From Verrucomicrobiales bacterium (GTDB lineage Bacteria; Verrucomicrobiota; Verrucomicrobiia; Limisphaerales; F1-12-MAGs170), in the NCBI GenBank assembly GCA_005777315.1, contig SXMN01000052.1:1-48894 (forward strand): a stretch of DNA of 48,894 bases. The letters run 5' to 3'. The notes under the pieces are model-generated. The model made no database searches. It was not told the DNA's origin and saw nothing but the letters and a program-made list of their open reading frames with translations. A program made the translations under genes and the position numbers. This document shows, piece by piece, positions 28,002-36,158 of the stretch. Each line of letters begins with the position of its first letter. Position 1 is the stretch's first letter.

Positions 28002-29033
28002 ATGGCTCAAGCATGTTATCATCCCAGCGTTGAAGGCGCGCAACATGGCGCGAAAAGTCTCACGGACTTCCTCGATTACGCGAAACGTTCCGGTGCCGCG
28101 GGAGCGCAGCCCTCGAACTACATGCTGCAAGGGGGCAAGCTCTTCAAATCTGCAAAGGAGATCCTCGCTGCTTTTGAACAGCGAGAAATGAAGCTGGACG
28201 GAATTTCCTGCCACTGTCCTGTGTGGGTCCATACGACGGCCTGGACCGGCAGCCCAACCATCCGACCATTCATTCCGGCGGACATTGCGAAGAAGTCTCC
28301 CCAGGAGATCGAAAAGTGGTCGGAAGCCTATCTGCTGAAACTGATGGACCTCGCGGCCGAGCTGGGGGTGAAAATTCTCCCGATGTTCTGGGGCGTGGCG
28401 CTTGGCTGGGAACTGGCGAGCGGCTACCCGTGGGGATTCTGGGCCGGCCCCGGCTACGACCTCATCAAGGAAGGCCTTGATCGGTTCGCGAAGAAGACGG
28501 CGAAAATCCGGAAGCACGCAAATTCACTCGGGATTTATCTCTGCCACGAGATTCACCCTGGCACAGCCGCCATGTGCGCGGATGATTTCAATCTCCTGGT
28601 CAAGGCCTGCGATGGCGACAAATGCCTTGGTGTGAATGCCGATCCCTCGCACTGCTGGGAAGGCGAAGATTGGGAAACGCGCTTCCGCAAGGTTGCCAGC
28701 CGCGTGTACGCCTGCCACGTGAAGAATTTTGTCATCCGTCGCGGATTGCCTCTGCGCATGATGGCACCGAACTGGGCGGATCGCGCGATGCAGTTCACGG
28801 ATCTGCCTTCCGGCGACCTGAACATGACTCGTTACAGCGAGATGCTCGTGAACATCGGCTACCCGCAACGCTATTGCCAGGTGATGGGAACCAAGACAGC
28901 CCCGCTGATCGTCGAAGCCGAGAGCGCCTATCGCGACCTGGATTCGACCAGCGCCAACGGCATCCAGTTCGTTCGCGACAACCTCTGTTCGCCTCTTGCA
29001 GCCGGTTCGTTTGAAGACGGCATGGGCGCTTAG
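28002..29033 (+). CDS. Sugar phosphate isomerase/epimerase (xylose isomerase-like TIM barrel)
   Basis: The 343-residue product shows the metal-site pattern of the AP-endonuclease-2/xylose-isomerase superfamily: CHEIHPG (Glu183, His185), GVNADPSHCW (Asp214, His217), ACHVKN (His239) and IVEAESAY (Glu near residue 308). It has no signal peptide, unlike many PVC relatives. Substrate cannot be told; such enzymes isomerise or epimerise free or phosphorylated sugars or inositols. It stands alone, with a terminator-like hairpin at 29052-29085. The stop is TAG. Confidence 0.85.
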   Translation: MAQACYHPSVEGAQHGAKSLTDFLDYAKRSGAAGAQPSNYMLQGGKLFKSAKEILAAFEQREMKLDGISCHCPVWVHTTAWTGSPTIRPFIPADIAKKSPQEIEKWSEAYLLKLMDLAAELGVKILPMFWGVALGWELASGYPWGFWAGPGYDLIKEGLDRFAKKTAKIRKHANSLGIYLCHEIHPGTAAMCADDFNLLVKACDGDKCLGVNADPSHCWEGEDWETRFRKVASRVYACHVKNFVIRRGLPLRMMAPNWADRAMQFTDLPSGDLNMTRYSEMLVNIGYPQRYCQVMGTKTAPLIVEAESAYRDLDSTSANGIQFVRDNLCSPLAAGSFEDGMGA

Positions 29034-29051
29034 GGTCCACCGCACTTTTAC

Positions 29052-29085
29052 AAGGGCAGGGGCGATTCGTTCGCACCTGCCCTTT
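29052..29085 (+). terminator. Hairpin after the isomerase gene
   Basis: AAGGGCAGG pairs with CCTGCCCTT over 9 bp, followed by TGTCATTT. It lies about 20 nt after the isomerase stop and between convergent genes, so it may act for both. Confidence 0.55.
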
Positions 29086-29204
29086 GTCATTTGGATCTGG
29101 CTCGGCTCAAAACCCAGGGCGCAGCCACCAAGGTTGAATGTCGATAACCCTCACCATCAACGGGTCGCCCCACAGCTCGGTCAACCTTCGGAGCACTCCC
29201 GGAA

Positions 29205-30002
29205 TCATTTGTCCACCCAGGCCCAATCCCATGGCCAGCCTGAAACCCAGAGCGCTTTCGCGTAACTGAGGTTCGGCCCGGTGCGCTCGAATCGGCTTTG
29301 ATTGACCCACTCGGCATGTCCATCGCTGAAGGCCTGGTTGATGCCCGCCGGAGGATTGTTGACGGCCGGAGCGTTGCCTTTCGTGCCGTGGTTCGAGCTC
29401 CAGTATTTCTGAGCGGGGAAAACCAATGTGTGATCGGCGGAGATTGGACCGACGGGATCGCTCGTGCGCGCGGGCGAATTGGTGCCGCGGAAGCGCGCAT
29501 CGGGTTTGGCGCCCGTACCGCGAAGGCCGGTGAGGATCATGTAATTGTCGATGTGCAGCAGCCCCTTCTCATCGAACAGCCGTGGAGGATCACGTCGGGA
29601 TGGGCACCGCCACGTGGTGGGCAACGCCTTCTGCTGCTTGATCTCCGTTTCGAATTCAGCGGCGCTCTTGCGCACGCCGCCTCCCGACATTCCGTAACTG
29701 ATGAGCGTGAGCGCCTGGTCCTTGCTCATCACATAAAGCGCGTCGAGCTTCCATGCGGTCGTCTGGTCAGCGGTGGGAAGAATGTCGCGGTAATCATCCG
29801 CGTACATCAAAAATGCCAGCGCCTGCATTTTCAGATTGGAGAGGCAGCCGGTGCGGCGGGCTTTTTCCTTGGCGCGACCGAGCGCTGGAAGAAGCATTCC
29901 GGCCAGGATCGCGATGATGGCAATGACGACCAGAAGTTCGATCAAGGTGAATCCGCCTGGGACCGGGTCGAGGCGGCGTCTTGAAAAGATATTAGTTTTC
30001 AC
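29205..30002 (-). CDS. Prepilin-like protein with type II secretion N-terminal methylation motif
   Basis: [20 protein letters not shown] gives the classic prepilin cleavage site (Gly|Phe) and Glu5. The 265-residue product continues [33 protein letters not shown] and near the end [16 protein letters not shown], the FxDGH end typical for PVC pseudopilin-like proteins. It is the third member of this family in the window and lies just downstream of the RHS island on the same strand. Confidence 0.87.
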   Translation of the reverse strand: MKTNIFSRRRLDPVPGGFTLIELLVVIAIIAILAGMLLPALGRAKEKARRTGCLSNLKMQALAFLMYADDYRDILPTADQTTAWKLDALYVMSKDQALTLISYGMSGGGVRKSAAEFETEIKQQKALPTTWRCPSRRDPPRLFDEKGLLHIDNYMILTGLRGTGAKPDARFRGTNSPARTSDPVGPISADHTLVFPAQKYWSSNHGTKGNAPAVNNPPAGINQAFSDGHAEWVNQSRFERTGPNLSYAKALWVSGWPWDWAWVDK

Positions 30003-30167
30003 AAGTCAGCACAGTTGCAGGGCGCGAGCATCTGTATGCTCCTTGCAGCGGGGTCATGCATTCAAGTAGCAGCATGGCAGCACAACAGCAATGTGAATTC
30101 CGGCACCTGTTTTTCTTGTTTTGTTCAATCGTCCCAATTCGTAGCATCGTGAACATCGTGACCTGCC

Positions 30168-30197
30168 AAAAGCCTCCGCTGAAAAGCGGCGGTTTTT
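30168..30197. terminator. Bidirectional terminator-like hairpin
   Basis: CCGCT-GAAA-AGCGG with flanking AAAAGCC and CGGTTTTT makes a short stem with T-runs on both strands. It lies at the downstream end of the last RHS fragment of the array. Confidence 0.5.
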
Positions 30198-30204
30198 GGG
30201 ACGA

Positions 30205-30400
30205 GCTCCAATTGAAGACGAACTTCCGCGCCGCCAGGCCGTCCGGAAACGTCTTGCCGATCACCCGTCCCAGCGCGTCCCGCTCCCACGAGGTCGTCTG
30301 CGGCACGCCGTCCTTGGTGGTGGTCAGGCTGCCCAGGCTGCCGCTCATCTTCACGGGCAGGGAGCCGATGGTGCTGTCAGCTATCGGCGGCGTCCATTCC
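30205..30400 (-). pseudogene. Short RHS fragment R6
   Basis: The minus strand encodes TTTKDGVPQTTSWERDALG and KTFPDGLAARKFVFNW, a piece of an RHS protein, without start or RHS core. About 105 bp of it repeats at 32985-33105 (fragment R4). It directly follows the membrane protein ending at 30377 and overlaps its last codons in another frame, as expected where a cassette was fused into an older RHS gene. Confidence 0.65.
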
Positions 30401-30763
30401 GTGCAGCCGTCCACATTTCCATGTAATCCATATCTCCCTGCCACCAAGGAAACAAAAGACCAGATTAATACCAATCACCCAACCACGGACATCGAACGCA
30501 AGCCAAGAATGTGACATCCACACCAGCACCGCACCCAGCAGGGTTAACCATGTATAATGCTTCATTGTGTGGTAGCACCATCGAGCGGAGAATGTGACGA
30601 TTGCGTTGATAAGAGTAACAACGCAAAAAACGATCCATCCCAGGAAGTCACCATAAATTTCATCGATTAAGCCGAAAGCGAAAAATCCACCGACAAAAAC
30701 CACGAAACAGGCCGCAGTTATGGCGGTCCACAAAGGAAACCAAAGATACAAGAAGTGTCTCAT
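30377..30763 (-). CDS. Small multi-pass membrane protein, candidate immunity protein 1
   Basis: The ATG at 30761-30763 (MRHFLYLWFPLWTAITAA) lies 7 nt after the RHS stop at 30771, so translation is probably coupled. The 128-residue product has about four hydrophobic helices (ITAACFVVFVGGFFAFGL, FLGWIVFCVVTLINAIVTF, LTLLGAVLVWM, VIGINLVFCFLG). No family is recognised. Position immediately after an RHS C-terminal toxin domain is the standard place for the cognate immunity gene. The longer in-frame start at 30949 lies inside the RHS gene and is not credible. Confidence 0.7.
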   Translation of the reverse strand: MRHFLYLWFPLWTAITAACFVVFVGGFFAFGLIDEIYGDFLGWIVFCVVTLINAIVTFSARWCYHTMKHYTWLTLLGAVLVWMSHSWLAFDVRGWVIGINLVFCFLGGREIWITWKCGRLHGMDAADS

Positions 30764-30770
30764 CGGCGCT

Positions 30771-32375
30771 CTATTTTGACAGATCACTTGTTCTTGGAGG
30801 GTTACTCCAAAACCAATTGCCTGTCTGATTGAGTAAGAACCCACGAGGCCTCCAATTGAACCATCCTTTGAGCTTGCTGTTCGCCTTGAGGCCAGTTCCG
30901 GCCATATTCGCGCAGTTTTGCGTGAGAAGATTGTAGTTGCTGGAATCAAATTCTTTATCGATTGCTTCGATAGCCTTGCGATCCTCTTCAGCAGTACTGG
31001 GCACAGGAACGTAGCGGGAGTATCCCTTCTTGATCAAGTGATCGATCAGTTCTTTGCGGTTTGGAAAACGCTTCTTCTCGAGATTGTCCGTATTCGTGTT
31101 GCTGCGATCACCTGTAGAGAAGGAGCGGAACTGATAGCCTGATTTTTCATCACCAGCGACAAACGCAGGGTGCCCGATTCCCCCCAGAGCCTTCGGATCG
31201 AAAGGTATGAGCTGTTCCAGTCCCAGCGGATCAAAGAAGTCAATGGGATCATTGCCGACGAAACCATAAAGATTGATCCCACCTTCCTCCCCAATCGGAT
31301 CCCGATTCACCCACCGCCCCAAGTCGGGGCTGTAAGCCCGGTAGAGCGCCAGTTCCAATCCGGCGGCGGCGCCGGTGGCGGACGGGTGAAAGTAGTTCCC
31401 CGTGTAGCCGAAGTCGAAATCGCCGCCGTAGCTGCCGCCCCCCCGCGTGCGGCGGCCGTAGGGATCGTAACTGTAGCGCGCGGCGATGTTGCCGCTGCTG
31501 TCCACCACTTCGCGGATCGAGCCGAGATGATCGCGCGCGTAAAAGTAGTTCGCCGCACCCACGCGAACTCCTTGTCCGAAGTATTGCTTGAGCACTGTTG
31601 TCCCCGCCGCGTCTCGCTCTTCACAAATCTCCGAGCCGCACCACACGTAGCGCTTGTCGCTCGTCGTCGCGCCGTTGTTCTTCTCCACGATCCGCACCCG
31701 TCGGCTGAAGGCGTCATAGGTGAACTCCGTTCTCAGCGTGCCGTTGTTCACCGCCACCAAGCGATCCGCGCCATCGTACTCATACGTCACGCTGCCGCTG
31801 GTGGTGAGGTTGCCGTTGTCGTCAAGAGCGTAGCTCTGCGCCGTGCCGCCGACGGTCAATTGATAATTGCTCGTCCGCGTGTTGTTGCGCGCGTCGGTCG
31901 CCACGATGGCGACGGTGTTCACGCCACTGCTGACGGTCTTCTCGCCTACGAAGGTCAGGTCGCTGCGAGTGAAGGCCGTGACGCCGCCCACCGTGACTTT
32001 CGCCGGTTCGTCAAGCTGCCCTTTGAACACCATGCTCCCGCCCGCGCTGCGCGAGGCGAGCTGATTGGTCGCGTTGTAGCTCGTCGTTTGCACCGTGTAC
32101 GCCGTGGCCGTGCTCACTTGCTCGCTCGTGCGGTTGCCGACGGTGTCATACTTGTAGGAATACGCCTGCGCCGACGCGCCGCCCGCCGTCCCGATGGCCC
32201 AGCGCAATTGATCCGCCGCGTCGTACCCCAGCTCGAAGACCGTGGGCGTGCCCGAATCCGCCTGCTGGGTCCACGAACGGATCGAGCCCGTGGTGTCGTA
32301 GGTGTGATTGAACTTCGAGAGGGCGGTGGTGCCGTTGCGCTGGTTCTTGATCTCGCCCAGGCGCCGATCCAGCAC
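30771..32375 (-). CDS. Partial RHS protein R5 with papain-like C-terminal toxin domain
   Basis: The frame starts at GTG 32375 (VLDRRLGEIKNQRNG), a sequence that normally lies in the middle of a larger RHS protein, so the N-terminal part is missing. YD repeats follow (SYKYDTVGNRTSEQ, YEYDGADRLVAV), then the core DHLGSIREVVDSSG and DLGRWVNRDPIGEEGG-INLYGFVGND, ending DPLGL. The last ~150 residues differ completely from other RHS copies here: GHPAFVAGDEKSGYQFRSF and YNLLTQNCANMAGTGL. The His and Asn-Cys pair suggests a permuted papain-like (NlpC/P60 superfamily) cysteine hydrolase. Next gene is the candidate immunity protein. The core (about 955 bp) is nearly identical to R3. Confidence 0.82.
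   Translation of the reverse strand: MLDRRLGEIKNQRNGTTALSKFNHTYDTTGSIRSWTQQADSGTPTVFELGYDAADQLRWAIGTAGGASAQAYSYKYDTVGNRTSEQVSTATAYTVQTTSYNATNQLASRSAGGSMVFKGQLDEPAKVTVGGVTAFTRSDLTFVGEKTVSSGVNTVAIVATDARNNTRTSNYQLTVGGTAQSYALDDNGNLTTSGSVTYEYDGADRLVAVNNGTLRTEFTYDAFSRRVRIVEKNNGATTSDKRYVWCGSEICEERDAAGTTVLKQYFGQGVRVGAANYFYARDHLGSIREVVDSSGNIAARYSYDPYGRRTRGGGSYGGDFDFGYTGNYFHPSATGAAAGLELALYRAYSPDLGRWVNRDPIGEEGGINLYGFVGNDPIDFFDPLGLEQLIPFDPKALGGIGHPAFVAGDEKSGYQFRSFSTGDRSNTNTDNLEKKRFPNRKELIDHLIKKGYSRYVPVPSTAEEDRKAIEAIDKEFDSSNYNLLTQNCANMAGTGLKANSKLKGWFNWRPRGFLLNQTGNWFWSNPPRTSDLSK
31250..32206 (-). repeat. RHS core repeat, copy in R5
   Basis: About 955 bp encoding RWAIGTAGG to YGFVGN are nearly the same as 34096-35048. 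Differences are scattered point changes. The match ends where the variable C-terminal domains begin, consistent with recombination at the core. Confidence 0.85.
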
Positions 32376-32381
32376 GTTGAG

Positions 32382-32684
32382 CTACTTTCTTTGTGTGACC
32401 TGTCGCCGAATCCAACTCGGTCGTCGCCGCAAATCGAGCACCGCCACAATTCGTGTCTCGTCCTCCGCTTCCGCGTAATAGATGCCAAAAGGAAACCGGC
32501 TCGCCAGCATCCGAAAACAGCCATGCTGCCGCAAATGAATCCCGTGATACAACGTCAGGCTCTTGATGTCCGTCAGCACCGAAGCGACAAAATAATCGCC
32601 CACGCCCGATTCCTGCCCGTCGTAAAACCTTTTCGCATCCTCCAAATCGACAGCCGCCTCGTGGAGGACGACCACTCGCCTCAT
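32382..32684 (-). CDS. RelE/ParE-family toxin
   Basis: MRRVVVLHEAAVDLEDAKRF, FYDGQESGVGDYFV, FPFGIYYAEAEDETRIVAVL and DLRRRPSWIRRQ give the compact beta-sheet fold of ParE/RelE toxins (100 residues); RelE members cleave mRNA at the ribosome and ParE members poison gyrase. The ATG overlaps the antitoxin stop as ATGA, so translation is coupled. The stop TAG is in frame with the RHS fragment R5 that follows 6 nt later, so readthrough would create a fusion. It is located within the RHS cassette array. Confidence 0.85.
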   Translation of the reverse strand: MRRVVVLHEAAVDLEDAKRFYDGQESGVGDYFVASVLTDIKSLTLYHGIHLRQHGCFRMLASRFPFGIYYAEAEDETRIVAVLDLRRRPSWIRRQVTQRK

Positions 32685-32899
32685 GATTGGGGTTTCCTCA
32701 AGCGTGCCTCCAACTCATCCAGGGTGAGAAACTCTCCGTCGCCGCGTTCCATCTTGGCCAACCTGGCCGCCACAATTTCTCCATGCCAATCCGGAGATGG
32801 CACCGCCTCCGGTGTACGCGCAAGGGAAGCCCACAACAATTCCATCATCATGAGGCGTTCCGAGAGACTCATCCGCTCGATATCCGCGACTTGAACCAT
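32681..32899 (-). CDS. Addiction-module antitoxin (TIGR02574-like)
   Basis: The 72-residue product begins MVQVADIERMSLSERLMMME and contains SPDWHGEIVAARLAKMERG and FLTLDELEARLRK, the typical layout of the small antitoxins paired with ParE/RelE toxins in this family. It precedes the toxin and overlaps it by 4 nt. It probably binds and neutralises the toxin and autoregulates the pair; no operator is visible. Confidence 0.85.
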   Translation of the reverse strand: MVQVADIERMSLSERLMMMELLWASLARTPEAVPSPDWHGEIVAARLAKMERGDGEFLTLDELEARLRKPQS

Positions 32900-32984
32900 G
32901 TCGCCAGACTAGGAGCAGCGGCCCGGTAGTGCAAGTCAGGGCTCGCACCAGCTTGAGAAACGCCATTGACCTTCGGCGACACCA

Positions 32985-33105
32985 CTTCCTTGAAGACGAA
33001 CTTCCGTGCCGCCAGGCCGTCCGGAAACGTCTTCCCGGTCACCCGTCCCAGCGCGTCCCGCTCCCATGAGGACGTCTGCGGCAAGCCGTCCTTGTAGGTC
33101 TTTCG
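32985..33105 (-). pseudogene. Short RHS fragment R4
   Basis: The minus strand encodes TYKDGLPQTSSWERDALG and KTFPDGLAARKFVF, nearly the same as fragment R6 at 30205-30400. It lies between the second candidate immunity gene and the toxin-antitoxin pair, and has no start or RHS core of its own. R4 followed by the TA pair and then R5 has the same layout as other cassette joints in the island. Confidence 0.65.
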
Positions 33106-33137
33106 ACGACCACTTGATCTCAAAATCCGGTTCTCCC

Positions 33138-33542
33138 TCAGCGAAACGCGCAAGGTTGCAGCCCAAAGAGCAAGGACCACGGCAAAATCATGGTACTCCA
33201 AACACATGGCCCTTCGAAAGTGACACCCAATTCTCTGCTCAATCGTGGAGTTGCCAGTGCCCCAATCGCAAGCGTAAGAGTCATGTAAAGCCCGAGATAA
33301 GCGAGCGCTACTCGCGCACGGATCTTAGGCGCTGTCCGCGGCAGAAATGCTCCCCAAAGCAGTCGAAAGGGAGTGAAAGGCCCACTTGCCATTAGTAATA
33401 ACCAACCTGGTCCGCCGTGTAATGAAAACAGCACCAAACTGAGGTAAGGTGCAAACAGCAGTGCGGAGGCGACCACAGGAAGCGTACCTGTGTAAATAAT
33501 GAAGTTCATTTCGCGTGTGACCTTGTGATTGAAGATCTTCAT
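33138..33542 (-). CDS. Small multi-pass membrane protein, candidate immunity protein 2
   Basis: ATG 33540-33542 (MKIFNHKVTREMNFI) follows the RHS R3 stop at 33550 by 7 nt, the same spacing as for candidate immunity protein 1. The 134-residue product has several hydrophobic helices (VVASALLFAPYLSLVLF, GWLLLMASGPF, LAYLGLYMTLTLAIGAL, STMILPWSLLFGL). No family is recognised. Its place directly behind a phospholipase-like RHS C-terminus suggests that it protects the producer's own membrane. Confidence 0.7.
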   Translation of the reverse strand: MKIFNHKVTREMNFIIYTGTLPVVASALLFAPYLSLVLFSLHGGPGWLLLMASGPFTPFRLLWGAFLPRTAPKIRARVALAYLGLYMTLTLAIGALATPRLSRELGVTFEGPCVWSTMILPWSLLFGLQPCAFR

Positions 33543-33549
33543 TTTCTCG

Positions 33550-35058
33550 TTACCTAGATCCCGAAATGAAGCCGCCACTGGACGAGACGTATTCATCAAG
33601 AAAATCGATCGAATCGTGTAAGGCTGAGTCTTCAAGAATGGAATGTGGAAATACATCGTACCAGGGGTGCATGAGACCTGGAAAGCCGAGGAAGCCCCCT
33701 CCACTCCATGTTATGTAACCGGCGTGTCCTTGAGACCATTTATCTTGGATTGCATGAAGGGCACTTCCAAGTGCTCGGTTTCGCTGCGACCGATCACACG
33801 CCATGATTGCCTCCTGTAGTTTGGCGCGAATGTATCTCTCGTGGCCGGCTTTGGCTTGATCGTGAGATTGTGGCTGTCGAGTAGTTGTATCTATTCCTCC
33901 CATCGCATGAATCGCTGTCGAATCGGGAGCGGTTCCTTGGGTTCCTTGAAAGTCGATCGCCACGGATTGCCACATGATTTCAAATCTGTCTCTGAGGGAA
34001 AAATGCCTAGTCTGGGTCAACGCAGCATACCAACTGATTCGAGCATGGACGTGAGATAGGAAGAGCCCAAAGGCATCTGTGCCGTTTATCTAGTTATTTC
34101 CAACGAACCCATACAAGTTGACCCCACCGTTTTCTCCGATGGGATCCCGATTGAGCCACCGCCCCAAATCCGGGTTGTAGGCCCGATACAGCGCCAGTTG
34201 TAGCCCGGCGGCGGCACCGCTGGCGGACGAATGAAAGTAGTTGCCCGTGTAGCCGAAATCGAAGTCGCCGCTGTAGCTGCCGCCCGTTCGCGTCCGCCGC
34301 CCGTACGGATCGTAAGCGTAGCGCGCGGCGATGGTGCCGCTGCTGTCCACCACTTCGCGGATCGAGCCGAGGTGATCGCGCGAGTAGAAATAGTCCACCC
34401 CGTTGTCGCGCACGCCTTGCGGGTAGTACCGCTTGAGCACCGTGCTGCTGGCGTTGCGCTCCTCACAAATCTCCGAGCCGCACCACACGTAACGCTTGTC
34501 GCTCGTCGTCGCGCCGCCGCTCTTCTCCACGATCCGCACGCGCCGGCTGAAGCCGTCATACGTGGACTCGGTGCGCAAGGTTCCGTTGTTCACCGCCACC
34601 AGCCGGTCCGCGCCGTCGTACTCGTAGGTCACGCTGCCGCTCGTGGTGAGATTGCCGTTGTCGTCGAGGGCGTAGCTCTGCGCCATGCCGCCGACGGTCA
34701 GTTGATAATTGCTCGTCCGCGTGTTGTTGCGCGCATCCGTCGCCACGATGGCCACCGTGTTCACGCCGCTGCTGACGGTCTTCTCGCCCACGAAAGTCAG
34801 GTCGCTGCGAGTGAAGGCCACGTTGCCGCCCACCGTCACCTTCGCCGGTTCGTTCAATTGCCCCTTGAAGACCATGCTGCCACCCGCGCTGCGCGAGGCG
34901 AGCTGGTTGTTCGCGTTGTAGCTCGTGCTCTGCACCGTGTGCGCCGTGGCCGTGCTCACCTGCTCGCTCGTGCGATTCCCGGCGGTGTCGTACTTGTAGG
35001 AGTAGGCCTGCGCCGGCGCGCCGCCCGCCGTCCCGATGGCCCAGCGCATCAGCCTCAC
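33550..35058 (-). pseudogene. Partial RHS protein R3 with zinc-PLC-like C-terminal domain, interrupted by in-frame TAG
   Basis: The frame starts within an RHS repeat (LMRWAIGTAGGAPAQ) at GTG 35058, overlapping the stop of the preceding gene as GTGA, so the N-terminal part is missing. The RHS core ends NLYGFVGNN, then TAG at 34090-34092, then INGTDAFGLFLSHVHARI, the expected RHS continuation, without a frame change. The C-terminal domain contains HAMGGIDTT, HERYIRAKLQEAI, ALGSALHAIQDKWSQGH and LMHPWYDVFP; the histidine pattern resembles zinc-dependent phospholipase C-like domains found in other RHS toxins. It ends at TAA 33550-33552, 7 nt before a membrane immunity candidate. Without readthrough no toxin is made. 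Confidence 0.78.
34096..35048 (-). repeat. RHS core repeat, copy in R3
   Basis: This is the partner of 31250-32206. Both run from RWAIGTAGG to YGFVGN and diverge abruptly after it. Confidence 0.85.
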
Positions 35059-35700
35059 CGCTGTCGCGCCTCGCCTTGGTATTCAATCTTCATCGACTTT
35101 AAGTTTACAACCACTTCGTGATCCTGTTGCACCCTGAGTGAACAAGGGATCTGAAGAACGCTGTTTGTGTACCGTTGGTAGTAGAATAAGGACGGATTTC
35201 CATGCTTGTTCGGATCAAACTCCAAGCGCTTCATTCTTTTCAGCTTGAGCGAGTCTCCCAACAGGAAGGTCTTTCCATCGGTGTTGTACAAAAGGAGTCC
35301 TGCATTCAGGTTTACCACAACAGAGATTAGAGGCCGATCCGGATAAAACATCCGAGGCGTCCGCACCGGCACTTCTATTTCTCTCTTCAACTTCCCTCCT
35401 CCACCAAAGACCAGGATCCGATTGTGGACAGACAAGACGATGACAATGCTGTCGTTTATCAGAATCGGGCCCTTAAAGCTTTCATCAATTTTGTCCTCCG
35501 CAATCTTGAAGACGGGAACATCGTTGTACTTGACGGCCCGATTCGTAGATTTGTACCGCTCCAAATCCGATTCCTCGATTTTAGCTCTACAGACGTCCTG
35601 AAGGTTGGCGAATATCAGGACCAACAGCCAGCGGAGCAGTGTTCTGGGACCATCGCCCGTAATGTTGCCAAGTAACAGTTTACATTCTAGCGTGAGGCGG
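35055..35700 (-). CDS. Orphan beta-rich protein of the RHS array, unknown function
   Basis: The frame is continuous with the RHS fragment R2 upstream, but from about 35700 the sequence is not RHS-like. It begins with a hydrophobic segment (LLRWLLVLIFANLQDVCRA) that could be a signal peptide, and continues with beta-strand-rich sequence (SIVIVLSVHNRILVFGGGG, LISVVVNLNAGLLLYNTDG, LLGDSLKLKRMKRLEFDP). No ATG is present at the right place; a TTG or CTG start would be needed if it is separate. It may be a displaced immunity protein or a toxin-domain remnant. Its TGA overlaps the start of R3. Confidence 0.45.
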
Positions 35701-35891
35701 TGGAGCCGTTGACCGTCACAATCGGTGATGTCCGCCGTGCCGGACGGATAATCCACCAGAGTTAGGTTGCCCACGTCGTTGGTGTCGATGACGCTGCTCA
35801 ACTGGTTCTCGGCATCGTACGTCAAAGTGCGCCTGCCATCTCCGGTGAGATTCCCGGTGGCGTCGCAGGTGAAGCTGACGTCACTCGCCAT
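35700..35891 (-). pseudogene. Short scrambled RHS fragment R2
   Basis: DATGNLTGDGRRTLTYDAEN is followed by VGNLTLVDYPSGTADIT. Both pieces occur in the full RHS protein R1, but there in the opposite order and several hundred residues apart. The fragment therefore seems to be built from two recombined parts. It overlaps the end of candidate immunity gene 3. Confidence 0.65.
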
Positions 35892-36153
35892 GTCGTCTGG
35901 GTCGAGCGAGTTTTATCACGAGCCTAGCGGCGTAGAAGAGCAATGCGGAATTTAGCAAAGTAACTACACCGACGTAGAATTCCGTACTAACGAGCCACAG
36001 AGGAGCTTTCAAGACTCTGGATAATGGCCGGTTTAACATGAACCAAACGCTGCCCCAGGATTCACCGACAAACGAGTATGGTACCAGGGTGATGACCATC
36101 CACAATATCGCCAACATCCAGGCTAGAGTGTTTCCTTTGAAGGGAATCCTCAT
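35881..36153 (-). CDS. Small membrane protein, candidate immunity protein 3
   Basis: ATG 36151-36153 (MRIPFKGNTLAWMLAILW) lies 5 nt after the R1 RHS stop; a TTG 9 nt upstream would overlap that stop. The 90-residue product has two to three hydrophobic helices (LAWMLAILWMVITLVPY, LVSTEFYVGVVTLLNSALL). It has no recognised family. Location behind the DUF6765-like RHS C-terminus makes it the probable cognate immunity protein. Confidence 0.65.
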   Translation of the reverse strand: MRIPFKGNTLAWMLAILWMVITLVPYSFVGESWGSVWFMLNRPLSRVLKAPLWLVSTEFYVGVVTLLNSALLFYAARLVIKLARPRRHGE

Positions 36154-36158
36154 AGATT

